Assembly (NCBI GenBank): GCA_017998195.1
Contig: JAGODN010000054.1
Coordinates: 1-10,299 of the forward strand
Direction of reading: 5' to 3'
DNA: 10,299 bases
DNA from: Desulfobulbus sp.
GTDB taxonomy: Bacteria; Desulfobacterota; Desulfobulbia; Desulfobulbales; Desulfobulbaceae
Below are positions 1-7,501 of the stretch, piece by piece. The position numbers and the translations under genes are program-made. Under the pieces are notes generated by a model. That model searched no databases. It was not told where the DNA came from and saw nothing but the letters and a program-made list of their open reading frames with translations. How positions within the stretch are numbered: the first letter of the stretch is position 1; each line of letters begins with the position of its first letter.

Positions 1-234
1 TTCGCTGTAAGACTTGATCGGCCTGGCTCGTTCCCGTTCCATTCGCTTCTTTGAGTTCGCGAACTCCGCGGCCAGCCGCATCAGGCGGTCACGGGTCTCG
101 TCCAGCTGCTCCTGCAGCGCCTCCGGTTCCGGAGCGGTTTCGACCGTCACGTTTTCCGCATCGCCCGGGTCGGCGACGCTGTCCACTGTTTCCTCAACCT
201 CGACGGTCTGTCGCCCCTTTGCCTCGTCTGTCAC
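1..234 (-). CDS. grpE: GrpE, nucleotide exchange factor for DnaK (N-terminal 78 codons, runs off the left edge)
   Basis: GrpE is the cytosolic co-chaperone that drives ADP release from DnaK (Hsp70). The visible 78 residues begin with an acidic, low-complexity segment (about residues 1-40), typical of the disordered GrpE N-terminus. The start of the long coiled-coil helix follows, with the family signature RLAAEFANSKKRMERE at about 53-68, which matches the usual RxxAEFxNxxKR pattern. The GTG at 234 is chosen because AAGGAG lies 7 nt upstream and the acidic N-terminus starts there. The C-terminal beta domain that contacts DnaK is outside the window, and dnaK may follow, but this cannot be seen. 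The gene upstream is an aminotransferase rather than hrcA, and grpE has its own promoter. Family assignment is confident although only about 40% of the usual length is present. Confidence 0.9.
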   Translation of the reverse strand, partial: MTDEAKGRQTVEVEETVDSVADPGDAENVTVETAPEPEALQEQLDETRDRLMRLAAEFANSKKRMERERARPIKSYSE

Positions 235-241
235 CGACGGT

Positions 242-247
242 CTCCTT
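242..247 (-). promoter_or_regulatory. Ribosome binding site of grpE
   Basis: AAGGAG on the minus strand, 7 nt before the GTG at 234. It is a near-consensus Shine-Dalgarno sequence at good spacing and it fixes the non-ATG start of grpE. Confidence 0.8.
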
Positions 248-262
248 GTGCGTGATGGTGAG

Positions 263-319
263 GGCCCCGCCGCGACGTTCTCGCAAGCGATCGCTGCCAT
301 GCAACCGTGGTGCGGGGCC
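263..319 (-). other. Possible long-loop stem in the grpE 5' leader
   Basis: In the grpE transcript GGCCCCGC (319-312) can pair with GCGGGGCC (270-263), giving an 8-bp all-GC stem closing a 41-nt loop. The loop contains the perfect palindrome AGCGATCGCT. The stem ends about 15 nt before the Shine-Dalgarno, so it does not occlude it directly. The complementarity is seen directly; any role in translation or temperature response is speculation. Confidence 0.25.
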
Positions 320-336
320 GGACAAATCTGCTGCGA

Positions 337-365
337 ACAATAAGCAGGGCAAAATACCGTGTCAA
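337..365 (-). promoter_or_regulatory. Sigma-70-type promoter of grpE
   Basis: TTGACA (360-365) and TATTGT (337-342) on the minus strand, separated by exactly 17 bp. The -35 box is perfect and the -10 box matches 4 of 6. Transcription would start near 330, giving a leader of about 95 nt before the GTG at 234. Just upstream of the -35 box is a small inverted repeat, CCGGA (372-376) / TCCGG (386-390), around an AT-rich TTAAA; this could be an operator or chance. The -35 box is preceded by CC (CCTTGACA), which recalls the sigma-32 -35 box, but no CCCCAT-type -10 sits at the right distance. No CIRCE element (TTAGCACTC-N9-GAGTGCTAA) is present. Confidence 0.7.
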
Positions 366-423
366 GGGAGCCCGGACCGGTTAAATCCGGCCCGCAGCGG
401 CCGGCCGACAGGGGCCGGTGGCC

Positions 424-462
424 AAAAAAAATCCCCCCGGGGCAGCGAGGCCTCGCGGGGGG
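424..462 (-). terminator. Intrinsic terminator after the aminotransferase gene
   Basis: On the minus strand CCCCCC (462-457) pairs with GGGGGG (438-433). Between them is a second small inverted repeat, GCGAGGCCTCGC (445-456). The stem is followed by eight consecutive T residues (431-424), a classical rho-independent arrangement. It lies about 30 nt past the aminotransferase stop codon and about 60 bp before the grpE promoter, so it should insulate grpE from readthrough. The orientation is clear because the T tract is on the minus-strand downstream side only. Confidence 0.85.
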
Positions 463-493
463 AGCGGGTGCGGCGCGCGCCGGGCGCGGTGGC

Positions 494-1825
494 TCAGGCG
501 CAGCGACTGCAGGTCTGGTTGGAATCGATGTAGCGGCGGATGCTCGCGGCGATGGTCTGGAAGATCTCGACGAAATCGTCCTCGTCCTTCTCCAGGAGGG
601 TGATGCGGAAGCCCTGCAGGTCGGTGGCGAACGAGGAGAGCGGCACCACGCAGATGCCGGTGGCCGCCAGCAGGTAATAGACGAACCGTTTGTCCGGCTG
701 GACGCTGGAGCCCGAGACGAGCCGCTCCACCGTCTCGCGCACCTCGGCGCTGGCGATGGGCAGGCTCTGCTGGTGGTTGAGCACGCCCTCCTCGAACACC
801 GCGCTCATGTAAAAGGCGCCGTTGGTGCGGTTGACCAAGAGGCCCTTGACGTTCTTGAGGATGTCGTAGGCCAGGTTGGAATACCGCTCGTAGCGTTTGA
901 TGCGGTGCTTGAGGTGCTCCCGGTAGAGCGGGTGCGCCTTGATCCGCGGCAGCACCGCCTGCGGCAGGGTGGTGGAGCAGACCTCGAGCATCTTGGCGTT
1001 GAGGATCGACTGCACGTAGGTGGCGAACATCGGGTCGCGGCGGCGGTTGTACACCTCGATCCAGCCGCAGCGACTGCCCGGCCAGGGCATCTCCTTGGAG
1101 ATGCCGCGCATGCAGATGGCCGGCACCCGGTCGCCGATCACCGTGCTCAGGGGTGCGCTCACCGTGCCGTTGTAGGTCATGTTCTGGTAGATCTCGTCGC
1201 AGATGATGAAGAGGTCGTTCTTCTCGCAGATCTCGACGATGGCCCGCATCACGTCCGCCGGGTAGACCGCGCCGGTGGGGTTGTCCGGGTTGATGATGAG
1301 GATGCCGGCCACGGCCGGGTTGTACTTGATGTGGTTCTCCAGGTCCTCGAGGTCCGGGTACCAGAGGTGGTTCGGGTCGAGGATGTAGGTGACCGGCTGG
1401 ACACCGGCGTGGGCCGCCTCGGCCGAACTGTGGGTGGTGTAGCTGGGGGTGGGCACGATCACCCGGGCGGTGGGCTTGAGAAAGCCGTAGACCTTGGAGA
1501 TGGCGTCGCCCAGGCCGTTGAAGAAGATGATGTCGTCGGCGTCGATCTGCACCCCGCCCCGCTCGTTGGTGCAGGCGGCCACGAACTCGCGGGTCGCCTG
1601 CAGCCCCCGGGTGGGGCTGTAGCCGTAGGTGGCGTCCTCGTGCACGGCCTCGGCGACGATCTCCTTCATCCAGTCGGGCACCTGCTCGCCCTTGGCAATG
1701 GGGTCGCCGATGTTCTCCCAGTTGACCTTGACGCCCATCTTCTGGAGCTTTTCGCCGACGCAGACGATGTTGCGGATCTCGTAGTTGAGTTCGCCCGCAC
1801 CACTGTGCAGTATATCAGTACGCAT
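494..1825 (-). CDS. PLP-dependent class I/II aminotransferase (AlaA/AspC-like superfamily)
   Basis: A 443-aa fold-type I aminotransferase. It should transfer an amino group between an amino acid and a 2-oxo acid in the cytosol. Alanine, aspartate or aromatic substrates are all possible, and the sequence does not decide. Visible PLP-site elements are the NPDNPTG loop (179-185, N182), CDEIY (209-213, D210 facing the pyridine nitrogen), the Schiff-base lysine K244 in GISKEMPWPGSRCGW, and the substrate carboxylate arginine R407 in GFRIT. The segment NAKMLEVCSTTLPQ (276-289) is a conserved stretch of the roughly 430-aa subfamily I recognise. The C-terminus carries a short CxxC tail (C439, C442) of unknown meaning. 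ATG 1825 is the only usable start: the frame holds no ATG, GTG or TTG between it and an in-frame TGA about 31 codons upstream. No Shine-Dalgarno is visible. The gene has its own promoter-like sequence and a strong terminator, so it is probably monocistronic. Confidence 0.9.
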   Translation of the reverse strand: MRTDILHSGAGELNYEIRNIVCVGEKLQKMGVKVNWENIGDPIAKGEQVPDWMKEIVAEAVHEDATYGYSPTRGLQATREFVAACTNERGGVQIDADDIIFFNGLGDAISKVYGFLKPTARVIVPTPSYTTHSSAEAAHAGVQPVTYILDPNHLWYPDLEDLENHIKYNPAVAGILIINPDNPTGAVYPADVMRAIVEICEKNDLFIICDEIYQNMTYNGTVSAPLSTVIGDRVPAICMRGISKEMPWPGSRCGWIEVYNRRRDPMFATYVQSILNAKMLEVCSTTLPQAVLPRIKAHPLYREHLKHRIKRYERYSNLAYDILKNVKGLLVNRTNGAFYMSAVFEEGVLNHQQSLPIASAEVRETVERLVSGSSVQPDKRFVYYLLAATGICVVPLSSFATDLQGFRITLLEKDEDDFVEIFQTIAASIRRYIDSNQTCSRCA

Positions 1826-1829
1826 GGAA

Positions 1830-1837
1830 ATTCTGTG
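1830..1837 (-). promoter_or_regulatory. CACAGAAT octamer 4 nt before the aminotransferase ATG
   Basis: The minus strand reads CACAGAAT followed by 4 nt and then the ATG. Exactly the same octamer at the same distance precedes lysS (7490-7497). Neither gene has a Shine-Dalgarno. The identity is seen directly; a function such as an unusual ribosome contact, a regulator site or an RNA-protein site is inferred. Confidence 0.3.
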
Positions 1838-1917
1838 GGTTGAAGGACGGAGGGAACAGCCGGATCGGCGTCGCCGGGCCGCGACCTGGGCCGGAGTGGC
1901 GCGCGGAACAAGCTGGC

Positions 1918-1946
1918 CTCATACCACAGGGAGATACGCGCGTCAA
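1918..1946 (-). promoter_or_regulatory. Sigma-70-type promoter of the aminotransferase gene
   Basis: TTGACG (1941-1946), a 17-bp spacer, then TATGAG (1918-1923) on the minus strand, with TG one base before the -10 (extended -10). The -35 hexamer contains the TGA stop codon of the upstream GGDEF gene (1943-1945). Transcription would start near 1911, leaving a leader of about 86 nt. The leader holds a small GTCGC/GCGAC hairpin (1870-1885) without a T tract. The -35 matches 5 of 6 and the -10 matches 4 of 6. Confidence 0.55.
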
Positions 1947-4603
1947 CCGGGCTTTTCGCCGGCGCCGAGCCGGGTCGCGGCCTCGGCCGCGGTCAGCACC
2001 GGAGCGAGCAGATCCCCCTGGACCAGGTCGCAGCCGCACCGGCGGAGCAGGTCGAGCTGGGCCTCGTGGCCCACCTCCACGGCGAGCACGCCCAGGCCGA
2101 GGCTGTGGCCGAAACCGGCCAGGGCCGCGGTGAGGCGGGCCGATGCCGCGTCCTCGAGCACCGCGGCGGTGAGGGTGCGGCTCAGGCCGAGGTGGCAGAG
2201 GGGCAGTTCCTGCAGGCGGGCCGGGTGGCACAGGCCGGCACCGACATCGTCCGCCCCCAGGCCGAAGCCGAGTTCGCCCAGCCGGTGCAGGAGCGCCCTG
2301 CCCTGGCCGCAGGCGTCGTTGAGCACCCGTTCGGCCAGTTCCAACGCCACCAGGGAGGACGGCACCTGGTGGCGGGCGCACACCCGCTGGAGCATGGGCA
2401 GGAAATCCGGTTCGAGCAACTGGTGCGGGGTGAGGGCGAGGGCCACCGGCACCAGCCGGCAGCCCGTCTCGCGCCAGGCGCGCAGGTCGGCGCACACCCG
2501 CTCGACGATCCACTCGTCGATCCCGGCGAGCAGGCCGCACTCGCCGGCGGCGACGAGCCACTCGTCCGCGGGCAGGTCGCCCAGCTCCGGGTGGCGCCAG
2601 CGCACCACGGCCGCCAGTTCGAGCGGAGCGGCCGGTGCCGCGGCGGCGAACCGCGGTTGGTAGTCCACCGCCAGCTGGCCCTCGGCCAGGGCCCGGCGGA
2701 GCGGCTCGGCCCCGATCCGGGGCCGGGAGCCGGGTCCGGGCAGGTCTTCGCGGTAGAACAGGAAGCGGCCCCGCCCCTGGTCCTTGGCCGTGTACAGGGC
2801 GCGGTCGGCGTATTTGATCAGCTCGTCGGCGGTGGCGGCGTGGTCCGGGTAGAGGGCGATGCCGATGCTGGTGGCCACGGTTAGTTCACGACCGGCCGCG
2901 GTCACCGGCCGCTCCAGGCTGGCGAGGATCTTGGCGGCGACCACGGCGGCATCCTCGGCCCGGGCGATGTCGTCGAGCAGGAACACGAACTCGTCGCCGC
3001 CCAGCCGGGCGACCGTGTCCGACTGGCGGCACTGGCGCTGCAGCCGGCCGGCCACCTCGACCAGCAGGGCGTCGCCGACATCGTGGCCCAACGTGTCGTT
3101 GATCGCCTTGAAGCGGTCCAGGTCGAGAAAGAGGACCGCCACCCGGCTGCGCCGCCGCTGGGCCTTGACCACCGCCTGGTCGAGCCGGTCGCGGAACAGC
3201 AGCCGGTTGGGCAGGCCGGTGAGGCTGTCGTGGTGGGCCAGCCGGTAGAGATGCGACTGGCTGGCGCGCAGTTCCTCCTCGATGCGCAGCCGGTCGGTGA
3301 TGTCCCGGGCCACCTCGATCACCCCGTACAGCCTGCCGTCCGCGTCGAACAGCGGCGAGGCCTCCAGCTCGAAGGTGTTGTTGACGCCGTTGCCGTGCAG
3401 GGGGTTGTGCACCAGCCGCACCGGGCGGCCGCCGGCCTGTACCGCGGCCACCGGGCAGGGAAAACGGCTGTCCCGGCAGGGCCGGTAGCTGTCGGCGAAC
3501 AGCCGGTGGCATTTGCGGCCTCGCAGCGGGCGGTCCGGGTGGTGATCGCGGACCAGCCGGGCCGCGGCCTGGTTGATGAGCAGCAGCTCGTAGTCCAGGC
3601 CGATGGCCATCACCGGGTCGGCGGCGCTGTCGATGATCGTCTGCAGGAAATCGCGCTCGCGGTCCACGGTCTCGTGCAGCTGCCGCTGCACCAGGGCCAC
3701 CGCCTCCTCCTGGCGCTTGCTGGCGGTGATGTCCCGGTGGGTGCCGGTCATGCGCACCGGCATGCCGGCCGCATCCCGCTCCACCACCCGGCCGTGGTCC
3801 AGGTACCAGCTCCAGCCGCCGCCCGCGTTGGCCAGCCGGTACTCGATGCGGTACTCGTCGCTGCGGCCCTCCAGGTGGTCGGCGAGCACGGCCAGCACCC
3901 GCTCGCGGTCTTCCAGGTGGATGGCCCGGCCGCCCGAGGCGGGATCCTCCCGGCGGTAGTCGAGCAGCTGCCAATGGTCGGGACTGGCGTACATGTCGCC
4001 GGTCCGGATGTTCCAGTCCCACACGCCCGCGTCCGTGGCCTGCAGGGCGAGTGCGCAGCGCTCGCCGGACCGGCGCAGTTCCTGCTCGCGCCGACCGGCC
4101 GCCTCGGCCGCGAACAGCCGGCGCAGGGCGCGGGCCAGGGACTCGCCCAGATCGCCGGCGAGTTGCTGCTCGCGGCCGTCCGCCCGGATCCCGTCCGGCG
4201 GCTGGAGGAGCAGGAAGCCGGCGACCGTGGGACTGACGCGCACGGGCGCGCACAGCGGCCGGATCGCGCGCCGGCCCGGTCCGACCGTGCAGAAGGCGCA
4301 GGGGGTGTCCGCGCACAACCGGGCCCGGTCGTCCTCCGCGGCCAGCGCCCGCAGGCCGCAGTCCGGAAAACGGCCGGCGCGGAGCTCGGCCATGACCCTG
4401 GCGGCGCGGTCACCGTGGCCGGCCTCGGCGGCGATCACCGAATCACTCTCCCGGTCGACGAGCACGAGCAGGGCCGAGCGGTTGAGCCCGCCCGCGGTCA
4501 ACCGGTCGCAGACCCCCTGGAGCAGGGCGGGCAGATCCTGTTCGTCGAGCAGATGGCGGCAGACCGAGTAGGCGGCCTGCAGCAGGGCCAGGGTTCGCTT
4601 CAT
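1943..4603 (-). CDS. Multi-sensor diguanylate cyclase: GAF-PAS-PAS-GGDEF with a degenerate EAL domain
   Basis: An 886-aa soluble signalling protein with no membrane segment. Domain order is: GAF-like domain (about 15-165), PAS with a PAC-type end GTHRDITASK (about 185-296), a short coiled linker, a second PAS (about 318-437, ending VARDITDRLR), GGDEF (about 452-615) and EAL-like (about 635-880). The cyclase site is intact: LTGLPNR 461-467, FLDLDRFK 492-499 and GGDEF 535-539. The inhibitory site RxxD (R526-D529) sits 5 residues before GGDEF, so product-inhibited synthesis of c-di-GMP from GTP is expected. The EAL half looks dead: the EAL motif is AAV (664-666), the metal-binding Asn of the NLS motif is A723, the catalytic Lys of LKID is G806, and the AEGVE motif is disrupted (841-845). 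The paired Asp (785-786) and QG (862-863) remain. The GAF domain has C97-x4-C102-x2-C105 and the second PAS has C365-H366, C376 and C383. The start has no Shine-Dalgarno and lies 45 bp after the response regulator stop, suggesting co-transcription. Confidence 0.9.
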   Translation of the reverse strand: MKRTLALLQAAYSVCRHLLDEQDLPALLQGVCDRLTAGGLNRSALLVLVDRESDSVIAAEAGHGDRAARVMAELRAGRFPDCGLRALAAEDDRARLCADTPCAFCTVGPGRRAIRPLCAPVRVSPTVAGFLLLQPPDGIRADGREQQLAGDLGESLARALRRLFAAEAAGRREQELRRSGERCALALQATDAGVWDWNIRTGDMYASPDHWQLLDYRREDPASGGRAIHLEDRERVLAVLADHLEGRSDEYRIEYRLANAGGGWSWYLDHGRVVERDAAGMPVRMTGTHRDITASKRQEEAVALVQRQLHETVDRERDFLQTIIDSAADPVMAIGLDYELLLINQAAARLVRDHHPDRPLRGRKCHRLFADSYRPCRDSRFPCPVAAVQAGGRPVRLVHNPLHGNGVNNTFELEASPLFDADGRLYGVIEVARDITDRLRIEEELRASQSHLYRLAHHDSLTGLPNRLLFRDRLDQAVVKAQRRRSRVAVLFLDLDRFKAINDTLGHDVGDALLVEVAGRLQRQCRQSDTVARLGGDEFVFLLDDIARAEDAAVVAAKILASLERPVTAAGRELTVATSIGIALYPDHAATADELIKYADRALYTAKDQGRGRFLFYREDLPGPGSRPRIGAEPLRRALAEGQLAVDYQPRFAAAAPAAPLELAAVVRWRHPELGDLPADEWLVAAGECGLLAGIDEWIVERVCADLRAWRETGCRLVPVALALTPHQLLEPDFLPMLQRVCARHQVPSSLVALELAERVLNDACGQGRALLHRLGELGFGLGADDVGAGLCHPARLQELPLCHLGLSRTLTAAVLEDAASARLTAALAGFGHSLGLGVLAVEVGHEAQLDLLRRCGCDLVQGDLLAPVLTAAEAATRLGAGEKPG

Positions 4604-4648
4604 GGTCGTCGGGACCCGGGTCGGGGTTGGCGGGACGGGGGAACGGCC

Positions 4649-6001
<1,353 letters not shown>

Positions 6002-6007
6002 CCTGCG

Positions 6008-6013
6008 CTCCTT
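6008..6013 (-). promoter_or_regulatory. Ribosome binding site of the response regulator gene
   Basis: AAGGAG on the minus strand, 6 nt before the GTG at 6001. It decides the non-ATG start. Confidence 0.8.
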
Positions 6014-6023
6014 TCATATCTGC

Positions 6024-6052
6024 GTTTAATCATTGAATCATTTCCCCGACAA
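6024..6052 (-). promoter_or_regulatory. Candidate promoter of the response regulator / GGDEF unit
   Basis: TTGTCG (6047-6052), a 17-bp spacer, then TTAAAC (6024-6029) on the minus strand, with TG one base before the -10. The -35 matches 4 of 6 and the -10 only 3 of 6, so this is weak. It does sit in the only AT-rich gap upstream of the gene, and transcription would start about 5 nt before the Shine-Dalgarno. I see no sigma-54 -24/-12 pair (TGGCAC-N5-TTGC) here. Confidence 0.35.
6028..6042. repeat. AATCATT tandem pair in the divergent promoter region
   Basis: AATCATT occurs twice (6028-6034 and 6036-6042) with one base between, a period of 8 bp, inside the AT-rich gap between the two divergent genes. 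It overlaps the spacer and -10 region of the candidate response-regulator promoter. It could be a half-site pair for a regulator, or simply AT-rich promoter sequence. The repeat is seen directly and its role is a guess. Confidence 0.35.
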
Positions 6053-6079
6053 CCTAGCACACAACCCCCACGGAGCGCA

Positions 6080-7369
6080 ATGGAACAAACCATCGAAATC
6101 AACAAGGTGATCATGGGCGGCCTGGGCCTCGGCCGGGCCGCGGACGGCATGGCGGTGATGGTCGCCGGCGTGCTGCCGGGCGAGACCGTGACCGTCACCA
6201 CCACCCGGGCCCACCGCGGCCACCTGGAGGCCCGGCTGGTGCGGGTGGAGGCGCCCTCGCCCGACCGGATCACCCCGCCCTGCCCGCTCTACGCCACCTG
6301 CGGCGGCTGCGACCTGCAGCACGCCGCCTACCCGGCCCAGCTGCGCCTCAAGCAGGCGATCGTCACCGAATCGCTCGTCCGCGCCCGGGTGCCCCTGCCC
6401 GCGGGCGGGGTGGAGCCGACCCTGGACGCACCCGCCCCGTTCGGCTACCGGTACCGGCTGCGGCTGCACCTGGATGCCGACGGCCGCCCCGGCTTCCACC
6501 GGGCCGGCACCAACGAGGTGGTGCCGGTGGCCCGTTGCCTGCTGGCCACCCAGCGGCTCAACCAGCTGCTCGCCCGCCTGGCCGAACGCCTGCCGGCAAG
6601 CGGCGCGGCCGACCGGTTCAGCGGCCTGGAGCTGTTCGAGAGCCCGGCCGACGGCACCACGGTGCTGGTCCTGCACACGAGCCTGACCGACCCGGCGCCC
6701 GCCGTGCCGCCGTCGCTGGCCGATCTGGCCGATCAGGTGCTGGTCGAGCCGACCGGGCGGGCGGCGCAAGCCGCCGCCGCGCCCGGGGCCGAGCTGCGCC
6801 AGGAGTTCGCCGTGGCCGGCCGGCGCTACACCCTCACCTGGGACCACCGCTGCTTCTTCCAGGTCAACCCGGTGCAGAACGAGCGGCTGGTCGCCCTCGC
6901 CCTCGGCCTGCTGCCCCCCCGCGAGCAGCCCTTCCCGGCGCTCGACCTGTTCTCCGGCATGGGCAATTTCTCGGTGCCGCTCGGCCTCCTCGGCGCCCGG
7001 GTGACCGGTATCGAGCACAACCCGCACAGTCTCGGTCACGCCGCGGCCAACTGCCGGGAAAGCGGCCTGGAGCGGAGCCGCTTCCTCGAAGGTGACGTCG
7101 GCCACCAGCTGCGCCGGCTCACCAACCGCGGCGCCCGGTTTGCGGTCATCTTCCTCGACCCGCCGCGCCAGGGGCTGGGCAAGGCCACGGCGCTGTTGCC
7201 CGAACTCGGCCCGGAGCAGATCCTCAGCATCAGCTGCGACCCGGCCACCCACGCCCGCGACCTGCGCCTGCTCGTCGACCGGGGCTGGCGCCTGGCGCGG
7301 ATGATCCCGGTGGACCTGTTCCCGCAGACCCATCACGTGGAATCCGTGGCCCTCCTTGAAAGGAATTGA
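6080..7369 (+). CDS. rlmD: 23S rRNA (uracil-C5)-methyltransferase, RlmD/RumA family
   Basis: A 429-aa SAM-dependent enzyme predicted to methylate C5 of a uridine in 23S rRNA (U1939 in the E. coli RlmD case; RlmC or tRNA-type specificity cannot be excluded from sequence). A TRAM-type RNA-binding domain occupies about 1-58. Iron-sulfur cluster ligands are C68, C74 and C77 in the CPLYATCGGC motif plus C153, as in RumA. The catalytic domain has DLFSGMGNF (289-297, SAM motif I), E312 at the end of the next strand, FLDPPRQG (358-365), the nucleophile C386 in SCDPAT, and HHVESV near the end (E421, general base). The start is ATG 6080, with GGAG 4 nt upstream; the frame is open far upstream, but that extension is antisense to the response regulator and GGDEF genes and is not credible. 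It is divergent from the response regulator, and its stop codon lies inside the -35 box of the lysS promoter. Confidence 0.9.
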   Translation: MEQTIEINKVIMGGLGLGRAADGMAVMVAGVLPGETVTVTTTRAHRGHLEARLVRVEAPSPDRITPPCPLYATCGGCDLQHAAYPAQLRLKQAIVTESLVRARVPLPAGGVEPTLDAPAPFGYRYRLRLHLDADGRPGFHRAGTNEVVPVARCLLATQRLNQLLARLAERLPASGAADRFSGLELFESPADGTTVLVLHTSLTDPAPAVPPSLADLADQVLVEPTGRAAQAAAAPGAELRQEFAVAGRRYTLTWDHRCFFQVNPVQNERLVALALGLLPPREQPFPALDLFSGMGNFSVPLGLLGARVTGIEHNPHSLGHAAANCRESGLERSRFLEGDVGHQLRRLTNRGARFAVIFLDPPRQGLGKATALLPELGPEQILSISCDPATHARDLRLLVDRGWRLARMIPVDLFPQTHHVESVALLERN

Positions 7370-7394
7370 CAGCACCGGCCGGCGACACTATCCT
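7366..7394 (+). promoter_or_regulatory. Sigma-70-type promoter of lysS
   Basis: TTGACA (7366-7371), a 17-bp spacer, then TATCCT (7389-7394). The -35 is perfect, the -10 matches 4 of 6, and the -35 hexamer contains the TGA stop codon of the preceding methyltransferase gene (7367-7369). Transcription would start near 7401. A perfect 10-bp palindrome, TCAGCGCTGA (7406-7415), lies just downstream of that point and could be an operator. Confidence 0.6.
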
Positions 7395-7400
7395 GCCCCG

Positions 7401-7501
7401 TCTGTTCAGCGCTGACCACGCCCCCGACCGGGCGAAGGTCCAGTTCCCCGATCCGCGGGCCCGCCGCCCCGATCGTTCCCCCAAGACCGCACAGAATCCG
7501 G
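7401..7501 (+). other. Leader of the lysS transcript, about 100 nt, GC-rich and without a Shine-Dalgarno
   Basis: The stretch between the predicted transcription start and the lysS ATG holds no ORF of note. It contains the palindrome TCAGCGCTGA (7406-7415) and a possible hairpin in which CGGG (7456-7459) pairs with CCCG (7468-7471), extended by GAT (7450-7452) with ATC (7472-7474) across a 3-nt bulge. No T tract follows, so it is not a terminator or attenuator. No T-box or lysine-riboswitch (L-box) core was recognised. Confidence 0.35.
7490..7497 (+). promoter_or_regulatory. CACAGAAT octamer 4 nt before the lysS ATG
   Basis: Identical in sequence and in distance to the start codon to the octamer before the aminotransferase gene (1830-1837, minus strand). 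It takes the place where a Shine-Dalgarno would be expected. Its role is unknown. Confidence 0.3.

Noticed and set aside
337..365. Sigma-32 heat-shock promoter for grpE based on CCTTGACA.
   Set aside because: The only C-rich candidate -10 (CCCTGC) is about 2-3 bp too close and lacks the CCCCAT core, whereas the sigma-70 reading has a perfect -35 and a 17-bp spacer.
359..1843. A 494-codon open frame on the plus strand opposite the aminotransferase.
   Set aside because: It is a composition artefact of the GC-rich complementary strand, with repetitive Val/Asp/Gly/His content, while the minus-strand gene carries all PLP-site motifs.
1870..1885. Hairpin GTCGC-N6-GCGAC between the GGDEF gene and the aminotransferase, considered as a terminator.
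   Set aside because: The stem is only 5 bp and no T tract follows on the minus strand, so readthrough from the GGDEF gene into the aminotransferase remains possible.
6033..6060. Plus-strand promoter for the methyltransferase: TTGAAT, 16 bp, TAGCAC.
   Set aside because: The -10 matches only 3 of 6 and the start point would fall just before the Shine-Dalgarno. Some promoter must exist here, but this one is too weak to annotate.
6038..7375. A 445-codon open frame on the minus strand opposite the methyltransferase.
   Set aside because: It is antisense to a gene with complete iron-sulfur and catalytic motifs and has a low-complexity Gly/Val/Gln/Ala-rich translation.
7401..7501. T-box or lysine riboswitch (L-box) in the lysS leader.
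   Set aside because: The leader is too short for an L-box, no T-box sequence or specifier-loop architecture is recognisable, and no terminator/antiterminator pair is present.
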